From positions 558,001 through 622,000 of the forward strand of contig NC_014935.1 in NCBI RefSeq assembly GCF_000186245.1: 64,000 nt of DNA, given 5' to 3'. The position numbers were made by a program, and so were the translations under genes. A model generated the notes under the pieces. That model was not told where the DNA came from. It worked only from the letters and a program-made list of their open reading frames with translations, and did not search any database. Positions 51,918 through 59,282 of the stretch are shown here, in pieces. How positions within the stretch are numbered: position 1 is the stretch's first letter; each line of letters opens with the position of its first letter. This DNA is from Nitratifractor salsuginis DSM 16511 (lineage in GTDB: Bacteria > Campylobacterota > Campylobacteria > Campylobacterales > Sulfurovaceae).

Positions 51918-52129
51918 TTGGCTCCTTGGGTGAGTTGATGCAGGACGAAGTCGCTGCGTTGTCGATCGGTAGAGAAGTATTCCTGCAGAACGTTGGGGAA
52001 GAAGAGGAGTTTGATGACGACGAAGAGGACAAAGAGCTTGAGCGCCACGATGAGCCAGAGCTTTTTGCCCAGCCGCATCGAAGCGAAGCCGTCCCTGTAA
52101 AAGCGGTATATCCTGCCCAAGAGGTGCAT
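51914..52129 (-). CDS. DUF4492 family protein
   Basis: A 71-aa small membrane protein with YRFYRDGFASMRLGKKLW and a single TM helix (about residues 26-46), the DUF4492 signature. In Campylobacterota and Bacteroidota this gene lies just before cydA; here it overlaps cydA by 4 nt and is the first gene of the operon. Probably assists oxidase assembly (inference from linkage). Confidence 0.85.
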   Translation of the reverse strand: MHLLGRIYRFYRDGFASMRLGKKLWLIVALKLFVLFVVIKLLFFPNVLQEYFSTDRQRSDFVLHQLTQGAK

Positions 52130-52252
52130 CGGTGCTCCTTGATCTATTCTATCTTAATCCTGTATGCCGTTTTGCATTGACGGAATAATAGCAGGAAATG
52201 TTGTTTACCTCGTCAATGGATTGGAAATTGGTGCTTTTTGATTGTAGAAGGG

Positions 52253-52295
52253 TTGACACTCCTCTATCCCAGTGATAATATATGAAAACATATAT
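52253..52295 (+). promoter_or_regulatory. Promoter and palindromic operator of the PIN module
   Basis: TTGACA (52253-52258), a 17-nt spacer and TAATAT (52276-52281). An inverted repeat ATATATG-AAAA-CATATAT (52278-52295) overlaps the -10 box, as expected for autorepression by an antitoxin. It is the only clear -35 box noticed in the window. Confidence 0.7.
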
Positions 52296-52312
52296 AAATA
52301 GAGGGATCTCAG

Positions 52313-52600
52313 ATGAAACAAATATCTATTTCAGAGATTCAAAGGAATCTTCATAAGCTCGACTCTTTCGATATTGTCGAGATAGTCGATAAAAAGCGCA
52401 ACCGTATCAAGGGGTATTACATCGAGGGGAAATATGCCTCTCTTGTGAAAGAGGTGGCCCAAAAAGTTGAGGCGCTGAAAAAGAGAGCGATCCAAAATCC
52501 CGCAGGAAAACTCCAACAATATGCCGATCCGGCGAAGATCGCTTCGGAAAAGGACGTGTGGAAACAGAATGTGCTTAATCGGTATACAGAGGAGGGGTAG
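52313..52600 (+). CDS. Antitoxin of the PIN module
   Basis: A 95-aa protein in the place of the antitoxin, 3 nt before the PIN gene. The N-terminus (QISISEIQRNLHKLDSF) resembles Phd/YefM-type DNA-binding antitoxins, and the C-terminal half is charged and helical, suited to wrapping the toxin. GAGGGA precedes the ATG, and a palindromic operator overlaps its promoter. Confidence 0.75.
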   Translation: MKQISISEIQRNLHKLDSFDIVEIVDKKRNRIKGYYIEGKYASLVKEVAQKVEALKKRAIQNPAGKLQQYADPAKIASEKDVWKQNVLNRYTEEG

Positions 52601-52603
52601 CTT

Positions 52604-52969
52604 ATGGTCCTACTCGATGCCAATTACATTTTGCGTTATCTTTTAAACGACAATGCCGATATGTTCCGCCAAGCTGTGCAGACGATCGAGAACGAAGAGT
52701 GTTTCGTTCCGGGCGAAGTGCTGGGGGAGGTTATTTATGTACTTAGCGGCCATTACGGAGTACCACGCTCCGAAGTTGCCGATGTTCTCGAAGCCTTGCT
52801 GGCGCTTCCCAACCTTCACTCTTTCGAAGATGGTGTTTACTATGAAGATGCGTTGAGGCTTTTCGCCGAATCCTCTCTTGATTATGTCGATTGTCTTTTG
52901 TGTTCGATAGGAAGAGATTATCGGGTGGCGACCTTCGATAAGAAGCTGTTGCGGTGTTTGGATAAGTGA
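52604..52969 (+). CDS. PIN-domain toxin
   Basis: A 121-aa PIN ribonuclease. Acidic residues of the active site are visible: LLDANYILRYLL (first Asp), GEVLGEVIYVL (Glu), LDYVDCLLCSIGRDY (Asp) and VATFDKKL (last Asp). PIN toxins cut mRNA, tRNA or rRNA. The antitoxin gene precedes it. The stop codon is followed by a transposase relic. Confidence 0.88.
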   Translation: MVLLDANYILRYLLNDNADMFRQAVQTIENEECFVPGEVLGEVIYVLSGHYGVPRSEVADVLEALLALPNLHSFEDGVYYEDALRLFAESSLDYVDCLLCSIGRDYRVATFDKKLLRCLDK

Positions 52970-52984
52970 AATATCAAGAAGCTG

Positions 52985-53110
52985 TATTGTACTGTCGGGC
53001 TGGGGGATCAGTGTATTGTCCAAGCCTATCAAGAGGGCTATTCTCAGCATGGGATAGCCAAGATATTGGGATTGGCTCGGTCAACGATACAAAAATTATC
53101 AAAAGGGTAG
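52985..53110 (+). pseudogene. C-terminal transposase relic (HTH fragment)
   Basis: Frame 52985-53110 encodes the tail of a Y1 (REP/IS200-like) transposase: GLGDQ, then AYQEGYSQHGIAKILGLARS with an HTH, and a stop. No start codon or catalytic part is upstream. It lies between the PIN module and the cyclase cassette. A short frame at 53121-53199 (LLRSPDPYKRESEIKEMF...) may be another scrap. Marks past insertion and decay at the left edge of the AT-rich cassette. Confidence 0.6.
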
Positions 53111-53252
53111 GTAAGAAGGATGCTATTACGTTCACCTGACCCCTATAAGCGTGAGAGTGAGATTAAGGAGATGTTTGAGAGGGTGGTGGAGTTGTGAGAT
53201 TAATTAAATCAACCTTATTAAACACCATAAAGATATTTTGGGAAGGTTAATT

Positions 53253-53963
53253 ATGAAAATAGACTATTCTAAATATGATTTTGACAGAAGTCTTGAGCGG
53301 ATAGATGAAATTTTAAATAGTTCAGATTATAACTATGAAGAAAAAAAAGGGATACCTTCTGAAAGTAGTTTGACTTTTAAAAATGGATTTTATGTAGATG
53401 TAACTGTAGTTTTCGTGGATATTCGTGGTTCTAAAGAGTTAGCAAATAAACATACACGACCGGTACTGGCAAAGATATATCGTAGTTATATTTCTGAAGT
53501 AATTGCGGTTATGAAAGGTAACTCAAAAATTAATGATATTTTTATAGAGGGGGATGGAGTTTGGGCAGTATTTGATACTAAAACAAGAGAAGATGTACAA
53601 AGTGTATTTAGTACTACTTCAAAAATTTCTTCACTAATTGATGCTCTAAATAAAAAGCTAATAAGAAAAGGGTATTCAAGCATAAAAGTTGGTATAGGTA
53701 TGGACGATGGTGAATCTTTATATATAAAAGCCGGGCATAATGGAAGCGGTATTAATGAAATTGTATGGATAGGAAAGGTAGTTGGCGAAGCAGCCAAACT
53801 TAGTGGATTTGGGAATAGGGAATCACATGATAAAAGAACTATGGTTACTAAGAAGGTGTATGATATGCTAAGTCAGCATCAAAAGAGCTTATTAAAGTGG
53901 AATGCTTCTAGAGAGTGTTATCATGGCAATACTATTTGGAAACCGTATGAAGACTTAAACTAA
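53253..53963 (+). CDS. Class III nucleotide cyclase-like protein 1
   Basis: A 236-aa single-domain class III cyclase homolog. Both metal-binding Asp regions are kept: FVDIRGS (Asp56) and IEGDGVWAVF (Asp101). The usual transition-state Asn-x3-Arg is degenerate (GKVVGEAAKL at 174-183, Gly and Lys in place of Asn and Arg). Residue -3 to GDG is Phe, unlike adenylate (Lys) or guanylate (Glu) cyclases. Start is ATG at 53253 after GGGAAGG; an upstream TTG is ignored. First gene of an AT-rich operon with two more cyclase-like genes and a membrane effector. Confidence 0.85.
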   Translation: MKIDYSKYDFDRSLERIDEILNSSDYNYEEKKGIPSESSLTFKNGFYVDVTVVFVDIRGSKELANKHTRPVLAKIYRSYISEVIAVMKGNSKINDIFIEGDGVWAVFDTKTREDVQSVFSTTSKISSLIDALNKKLIRKGYSSIKVGIGMDDGESLYIKAGHNGSGINEIVWIGKVVGEAAKLSGFGNRESHDKRTMVTKKVYDMLSQHQKSLLKWNASRECYHGNTIWKPYEDLN

Positions 53964-53972
53964 GGAACAAGT

Positions 53973-54821
53973 ATGTTTGAAAAATCAGATAATGAAATAA
54001 TACAAATTATCCAAAAATACATAAATATTATAAGAGAAATTCTAGAAAGAGAAAAGCTTGAAGAAGAAGCCATAAAACTGGAGTATATAACTAAGACTGA
54101 AATAGTACCACATGATTTTTTTTCTGACAAAAATGGTAAAGTTTCAAGTTGCGATAAGGAAAATATAATTTTATTTAAAGATTTTGGAACACCTATAGTA
54201 CTTTTCAATGATTTAAAAAATTCCACAAAACTTGTTGAAGAACTTGAATGCAAAAATGAGCTTTGTATATATGCTATCTATATGTATTATTCTTCTAAAA
54301 TGTTAGGTGATATTTTGGACGTCCTAAATGGTAAAATGGTAGAATGCACAGGTGATGGCAATTACTCAATTTTTTTAGAAGACGAGATTCAAAAAAGTAT
54401 CATTCCTCAAAGTATATATTTCTTTCATAGTTTAAAAGATATTTACGATAGTGCAAATTTCATAAAAATAAAAGATTATATTTTAAATTTTGATACAGAC
54501 GAAGTAAAATATATATATCCTTGGATTTGTGACTATCAACCTCACCAAATATTTAAGCGTCAATATTTCATTAGAGTACTTAGTAATCAAAACAAAATAA
54601 GTAATATCATCAGAGTGCTGTTTTTTCATATATATGCTATATTTAATATTGAGGTTAATACAATTTTAGAGAATAGAATAAAACAAAAATTTTTAACAAG
54701 GATTGGCTGTAAACAAGGCTTATGCAAGATAAGTAGAATTGACATAAACGGACATATCAAACAGGATAAGTTGATTGGTAGTGTTGTGCATCAAGCTGCA
54801 CATCAAGCAAGTGGTAAATAA
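53973..54821 (+). CDS. Class III nucleotide cyclase-like protein 2
   Basis: A 282-aa protein with an N-terminal helical region (1-60) and a cyclase-like domain. Metal Asp positions: VLFNDLKNST (Asp80) and ECTGDGNYSIF (Asp128); Glu125 is at -3 to GDG. An unusual insert of about 110 residues separates these from a C-terminal part (ISRIDINGHIKQDKLIG), and Asn-x3-Arg is His-x3-His (VVHQAAHQ). The domain ends abruptly soon after. GC content is very low. It overlaps no gene; 9 nt after cyclase 1 with AAGGA. Confidence 0.75.
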   Translation: MFEKSDNEIIQIIQKYINIIREILEREKLEEEAIKLEYITKTEIVPHDFFSDKNGKVSSCDKENIILFKDFGTPIVLFNDLKNSTKLVEELECKNELCIYAIYMYYSSKMLGDILDVLNGKMVECTGDGNYSIFLEDEIQKSIIPQSIYFFHSLKDIYDSANFIKIKDYILNFDTDEVKYIYPWICDYQPHQIFKRQYFIRVLSNQNKISNIIRVLFFHIYAIFNIEVNTILENRIKQKFLTRIGCKQGLCKISRIDINGHIKQDKLIGSVVHQAAHQASGK

Positions 54822-54833
54822 AGGAGATTTTTC

Positions 54834-55340
54834 ATGACAGATACAGAAAAAGCAAAATTGGACTTTATGTATAAGTCAATTGATGATGCGGTTAGTAACA
54901 TTAGAGCAATGGATATAAAATCAAATGTACTGATAGCTTTTATTGGAGTGATGGTTTTTGCTGTAATTAAAATCAATAATGATAATATCTCAATTATAAT
55001 GGCTCTTTCTATACTGTGTGGATTGGGTACAGCAATAGTTTTTGTATATGGAGTAGTCCTTCCAAGAGTTGATCCAGATATAGAATTGTATAATGTTAAT
55101 GAGATCATTAATAATGATTTGGATAAAAAATTATTCTTTCCAAGAAAATGTAAAAATTTAAAACTATATTATAATAATATAAATAATTTGGGTTATAACG
55201 ATTTTTTGAAATTATTATCTTACGAAAGACTAAAACTTCAAATAATATTTGACAAAAAAACTAGTTATTTTAAAATTGGATTAACCTGCTTGGTGATATT
55301 TTTTTTATTAATACTAATTAATTTAGCAGCTGGGATATAA
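54834..55340 (+). CDS. PycTM-like membrane effector
   Basis: A 168-aa protein with the architecture of Pycsar effectors (DUF5706): an N-terminal amphipathic helix, the motif DIKSNVLIAF (residues 27-36), two adjacent TM helices (about 31-46 and 52-76), a cytosolic region, and a C-terminal TM helix (about 147-167). In Pycsar, cyclic pyrimidine nucleotides make PycTM disrupt the membrane and stop phage spread. Here it sits between cyclase-like genes 2 and 3, with AAGGAG before the ATG. Confidence 0.82.
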   Translation: MTDTEKAKLDFMYKSIDDAVSNIRAMDIKSNVLIAFIGVMVFAVIKINNDNISIIMALSILCGLGTAIVFVYGVVLPRVDPDIELYNVNEIINNDLDKKLFFPRKCKNLKLYYNNINNLGYNDFLKLLSYERLKLQIIFDKKTSYFKIGLTCLVIFFLLILINLAAGI

Positions 55341-55351
55341 ATTTATAAATT

Positions 55352-55975
55352 ATGGAAAATGAATTTTTTGGAGGTGTATTTTATATAGATCTAAGAAATT
55401 ATACAAAATTAGTTGATGATGAAATACTAAAAAAAATAGCAGAAATAATTTACGACTATCAAAACCTTATCAATTTTGAAGTAAATAAGTATTTTAACAA
55501 AGAAACAATTTCTGCTATAGAATATATGGGAGATGGTATAATGATAATAATTAAAAATAATGATGTTTCTGCCAATATTTCTGCCAAATCATATTTGCAT
55601 AATCCATTTTGTTTTAAGATATATGAAGCTGGTAAAATTTTTAGAGACTCTTTAGATAATTTCTTACAATGTCAAAAAGAAGATTACAAGAAATATATTG
55701 GATTGAAAATTCTGGATTTTGGTATAGGATTATCTTATAGTAAGATTTTCAAAAAAATTCACAAAAGAGATAATAGAAATATGTTTTTCGGGTCAAGTTT
55801 GAATAGAGCAGTTAAAATTGGTGATTCTATAAATAAAAAATATAACCATTTGGCTATAGATAAAAAAATGTATGATGATTATTTAATTAATATCTTGTCT
55901 GAATCAGAAAAGCGGTTAATAATCAAAAGAGATAAGCCTTTAGTTCATATGTATCAAAAATTATATTCAACTTGA
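55352..55975 (+). CDS. Class III nucleotide cyclase-like protein 3
   Basis: A 207-aa cyclase homolog and the most complete of the three: FYIDLRNYT (Asp13), EYMGDGIMII (Asp61, Glu57 at -3 to GDG) and GSSLNRAVKI (148-157) with Asn151 and Lys155 in the Asn-x3-Arg positions. No N-terminal extension. 11 nt after the effector gene; no clear ribosome binding site, so translation may be coupled. The last gene of the cassette. Confidence 0.82.
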   Translation: MENEFFGGVFYIDLRNYTKLVDDEILKKIAEIIYDYQNLINFEVNKYFNKETISAIEYMGDGIMIIIKNNDVSANISAKSYLHNPFCFKIYEAGKIFRDSLDNFLQCQKEDYKKYIGLKILDFGIGLSYSKIFKKIHKRDNRNMFFGSSLNRAVKIGDSINKKYNHLAIDKKMYDDYLINILSESEKRLIIKRDKPLVHMYQKLYST

Positions 55976-56098
55976 GTATTTCATATGCAGCCACTCCATA
56001 CATTACCCAAAAAAATAAATAAAAATCCGGGATACTGGCTTCAATAGAAACAAAAGATAGGGAACAGGGGCCGATAATGGTTCCTGACTAAGTACCCC

Positions 56099-57583
56099 TT
56101 ACGCGTGCGCATCCCCCCGCGCCAGCTTCTCCAGCAAGCGTGTCATCATCCTCACCCCCGCACCGCTGGCGCCGTGGGGATTCTCTCCCCAGGCGTGCTC
56201 CACAAAAGCGGGGCCGGCGATGTCGATGTGGGCCCATTTCTCTTTGTGATCCTCGTCGATGAATTCCCCCAGGAACATTCCCGCCGTTATGGCGCCGCCG
56301 TAGCGGGTGTTGGAGATGTTGCAAATGTCGGCGATCTCGCTTTTAAGCGTTTTGCGCAGGAAGCGGTTGAAATCCAGTTTGGTGGCCAGTTCGCCGCTGA
56401 GGGTGTTGGCGGCGTAGAGGACGCGGTTGACCGGATCGGCGCCAAAGCCCATCACGCCGCTGGTGTATTGACCCACGCCCACCACGCAAGCACCCGTGAG
56501 GGTGGCCAGGTCGAAGATGTAGTCGGCTTTGACCTTCTCCTGGGCGTAGCAGAGCACATCCGCCAGGACCAGGCGCCCCTCGGCGTCGGTGTTGCGCACT
56601 TCGATGGTCTTGCCGTTTTTGGCTTTCAAAACGTCATCGGGCTTGTAGGCATCGCCGCCGATCATATTCTCCACCGCACCCACGAATCCGTGGACCTCGA
56701 TGGGCAGGTGAAGCTCCGCTACCGCCTTGAGGATCCCCAGTACGGCGGAGCCGCCGCTCTTGTCAGCCTTCATCGTCACCATAAAGTCGGAGGGCTTGAG
56801 GCTGAGTCCGCCGCTGTCGTAGGTCAGTCCCTTGCCGATCAGGCTGACGGTGGCGACGGGGGTTTCTTTGGGGGTGTAGCTCAGGTGGATGAGGCGGGGT
56901 TCGTGGCGGCTGGCACGTCCTACGGCCAGCAGGGCGTTCATGCCTTCCTCTCTCATCTCTTTGGGCCCCAGGACCTCCAGGTTCAGGCGAGATTCTTTCT
57001 GTGCCAGCTCTGCGGCGATCTGTGCCATCGTTTCGGGATAGCAGTCATCAGGAGCGGTGTTGACGATATCCCGGACGAAGTTGGTCGCCTCGGCGCTGAC
57101 GATCGCCTTGTCGATGGCCCGCTGGGCGGCGGGGATATCCAGAGCGTAGCCATTGTACTCCTCCAGGGAGATGCGAACCTTGTGGAGGTGTTTGTCGGTG
57201 TGCTTGCTCTTGTAGCGCTCGAAGCGGTAGCCCCCCAGCAGCAGCCCCTCGGCTTGGGCACGCAGGGTAGCGGTGCAGGAGGGATGGCTCATATAGGCCC
57301 CCATCTTGGCGATCTTATAGCCCTTGCCGTTGAGGGCCCGCACCGCGTTGGCCGCGGCGGAGCGGATGTCGGCGCTGTTGATGGAGTCGGCACCCACATA
57401 GAGCTTGCCCTTCTCCGCCAGCAGGCAGGTCTCATCCTGATCCCCGCTGAAGCCGGCCTGTTGCAGCAGTTCCTTGTCCTCGTCCACAAAACGCTGGTCG
57501 AAGTTTTTGTTGATGACGATGACGATTTCGATATCGGCTTCGATTTCGTTGAGGAGTTTTTCGTAAAACTTTATCAATTTCAT
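56099..57583 (-). CDS. pepA: Leucyl aminopeptidase
   Basis: M17 aminopeptidase (494 aa) that removes N-terminal residues from peptides and binds two metal ions. Signatures NTDAEGRLVLADVL (the family consensus), KGLTYDSGGLSLKP and KADKSGGSAVLG are intact, with the catalytic Lys and Arg. The start is the ATG at 57581-57583 after AAAGGA; the longer frame runs into the hairpin element. Convergent with the cyclase cassette. Confidence 0.96.
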   Translation of the reverse strand: MKLIKFYEKLLNEIEADIEIVIVINKNFDQRFVDEDKELLQQAGFSGDQDETCLLAEKGKLYVGADSINSADIRSAAANAVRALNGKGYKIAKMGAYMSHPSCTATLRAQAEGLLLGGYRFERYKSKHTDKHLHKVRISLEEYNGYALDIPAAQRAIDKAIVSAEATNFVRDIVNTAPDDCYPETMAQIAAELAQKESRLNLEVLGPKEMREEGMNALLAVGRASRHEPRLIHLSYTPKETPVATVSLIGKGLTYDSGGLSLKPSDFMVTMKADKSGGSAVLGILKAVAELHLPIEVHGFVGAVENMIGGDAYKPDDVLKAKNGKTIEVRNTDAEGRLVLADVLCYAQEKVKADYIFDLATLTGACVVGVGQYTSGVMGFGADPVNRVLYAANTLSGELATKLDFNRFLRKTLKSEIADICNISNTRYGGAITAGMFLGEFIDEDHKEKWAHIDIAGPAFVEHAWGENPHGASGAGVRMMTRLLEKLARGDAHA

Positions 57584-57604
57584 AATTTTCCTTTCAGTCA
57601 AATA

Positions 57605-57649
57605 GTCGCAAGTCGCAAGCACGGCGGCTTTGCCGCCTCACGTCGCAAG
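57605..57649 (+). repeat. 43-nt covarying hairpin element, copy G
   Basis: Hairpin GGCGGC-AAA-GCCGCC (longest stem, on the minus strand) with two CGCAAGT units on the left. It overlaps the last codons and stop of the four-helix-bundle gene; it faces copy H. Confidence 0.85.
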
Positions 57650-57991
57650 TTGTGATATGATGCTCTTTTTCAGGCCGCCGATCATACGGTTGACGGCGGC
57701 AACCTCGTCGATCCATTTTTTACCGGTCTCTTTGTCAATATACGCGATCTTCATACCGATATAGATCTGTGTTTTCAATTCCGCACAGGAGCCCTGAGCA
57801 ATATCGAGAAAGTGGATGCTCTCCTTATCCGAGTTCCGTTCGACACCTTCGGCGATATTGCTGGGAATGGAAAGTCCCGAGCGTGTGATCTGGTCTTTGA
57901 AGCCGTAATCTTTGCTTTCACGAAAATATAGATAAAGCTCACTGCTCAATGTAGCCGAGCGTTTCCAAACATCGAGATTTTCACACTTCAT
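57638..57991 (-). CDS. Four-helix-bundle protein (IVP/S23 type)
   Basis: A 117-aa protein of the TIGR02436 family, related to the 23S rRNA intervening-sequence protein. LDVWKRSATLSSELYLYF opens it, and IPSNIAEGVERNSDKESIHFL and the SCAELKTQIYIG helix are the family core. Function of the family is largely unknown; members accompany rRNA inserts and diversity-generating retroelements. Start at ATG 57991 after GGAGG. Copy G of the hairpin element provides the last residues (QLAT) and the stop, and copy H faces it upstream. Confidence 0.87.
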   Translation of the reverse strand: MKCENLDVWKRSATLSSELYLYFRESKDYGFKDQITRSGLSIPSNIAEGVERNSDKESIHFLDIAQGSCAELKTQIYIGMKIAYIDKETGKKWIDEVAAVNRMIGGLKKSIISQLAT

Positions 57992-58008
57992 AAAGGCATT
58001 CCTCCACA

Positions 58009-58050
58009 CTTGAGACTTGAGGGTCGAAGGCCCGTGCTTGCGACTTGCGA
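58009..58050 (-). repeat. 43-nt covarying hairpin element, copy H
   Basis: Hairpin GGGTC-GAA-GGCCC (one G-T pair) with diverged left flank (CTTGAGACTTGA). It lies 14 nt after the trpB stop, in the gene's orientation, and in inverted orientation to copy G. Confidence 0.82.
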
Positions 58051-58088
58051 AGGAACTTTTGGAGTCAGAACTCCAAAAGTTCCTTCGC
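58047..58088. repeat. 19-bp perfect palindrome at the trpB end
   Basis: Arms at 58047-58065 and 58070-58088 (GCGAAGGAACTTTTGGAGT and its exact complement) with a 4-nt spacer. The right arm is the last six codons of trpB; the left arm is an inverted copy downstream of the stop. On the mRNA it is a very stable hairpin without a U-tract. Confidence 0.9.
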
Positions 58089-59282
58089 CTGGATCATATC
58101 CTTGTCCCCCCGTCCCGAGAGGTTGATGAGCACGAGCTTGCCCCGGAGTTCTTCGGGATTCATCTTTTTGAGGTAGGCAACAGCGTGGGAGCTCTCGAAG
58201 GCGGGGATGATCCCCTCTTTTTGGCTGAGCCAGACGAAGGCGTCGAGGGCTTCCTGGTCGGTGATGTTGTCGTAGGTGACGCGGCCGAGCTCTTTGAGCC
58301 AGGCGTGCTCGGGGCCGATGCCGGGGTAATCCAGCCCGGCGCTGATGGAGTGGGCTTCGAGGATCTGGCCGTCCTCGTCCTGGAGCAGGTAGCTCATCTG
58401 GCCGTGGAGCACGCCCGGAGCCCCCTTGGCGAGGCTGGCGCCGTGCTTGGAGTCGAGCCCCAGGCCGCCCGCTTCGATGCCGATGCACTCAGTTTGCTCC
58501 TCTTCGAGGAAATGGTTGAAGATCCCGATGGCGTTGGAACCCCCGCCGATGCAGGCAATCACCTTGTCAGGCAGGCGTCCTTCGGCTTCGAGGATCTGGC
58601 GTTTGGCTTCCCAGCCGATGATGCTCTGGATATCCCGAATCATCATCGGATAGGGGTGGGGGCCGGCGACGGTACCGATGACGTAGAAGGTATCCCGGGC
58701 GTGGGTGACCCAATGGCGGATGGCGTCGTTCATAGCGTCTTTGAGGGTCTTGGAGCCGCTCTGCACGGCGTGGACCTTGGCGCCCAGGAGCTTCATCCGG
58801 AAGACGTTGAGCTCCTGGCGGGCGACGTCCTTGGCTCCCATGAAAATTTCGCACTCCAGGCCAAACAGGGCGGCGACGGTGGCGGTGGCCACCCCGTGCT
58901 GGCCTGCGCCCGTCTCGGCGATGATCTTCTTTTTGCCCAGCCGCTTGGCCAGGATCGCCTGGGCGACGGTGTGGTTGATCTTGTGCGCGCCCGTGTGGTT
59001 GAGGTCTTCGCGCTTGAGGTAGATCCGCGCGCCGATCTCTTTTGAGAGGTTTTCGGCGAAGTAGAGGGCGCTGGGGCGGCCGACGTAGTTTTTGTAGTAG
59101 TAGTCCACCTCTTTCCAGAATTCGGGATCGAAGCGGACCGCTTCGTAATCTTTTTTGAGGGACTCCAGGACCGGCATCAGGGTTTCGGGGACATAGCGTC
59201 CGCCGAAGATTCCGAAGTGGCCCAGTTCATCCGGGTCAAAGGGGGAAGGGGTGGGGATATAAACATCGTGTGACTGGCTCAT
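58065..59282 (-). CDS. trpB: Tryptophan synthase beta chain
   Basis: TrpB (405 aa) condenses indole and serine. The PLP lysine is in [12 protein letters not shown], followed by [19 protein letters not shown], and the phosphate loop is GGGSNAIG. It is a TrpB1-type enzyme by length and motif. trpA is not adjacent. The start overlaps the end of mltG by 4 nt (ATGA). A perfect palindrome forms the end of the gene. Confidence 0.96.
   Translation of the reverse strand: MSQSHDVYIPTPSPFDPDELGHFGIFGGRYVPETLMPVLESLKKDYEAVRFDPEFWKEVDYYYKNYVGRPSALYFAENLSKEIGARIYLKREDLNHTGAHKINHTVAQAILAKRLGKKKIIAETGAGQHGVATATVAALFGLECEIFMGAKDVARQELNVFRMKLLGAKVHAVQSGSKTLKDAMNDAIRHWVTHARDTFYVIGTVAGPHPYPMMIRDIQSIIGWEAKRQILEAEGRLPDKVIACIGGGSNAIGIFNHFLEEEQTECIGIEAGGLGLDSKHGASLAKGAPGVLHGQMSYLLQDEDGQILEAHSISAGLDYPGIGPEHAWLKELGRVTYDNITDQEALDAFVWLSQKEGIIPAFESSHAVAYLKKMNPEELRGKLVLINLSGRGDKDMIQAKELLEF

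Noticed and set aside
53253-55975. CBASS or chemotaxis-type reading of the AT-rich cassette
   Set aside because: No CD-NTase fold or Cap effector, and no MCP domain; the GDG and D-x-R motifs and the TM effector fit class III cyclases and Pycsar better.
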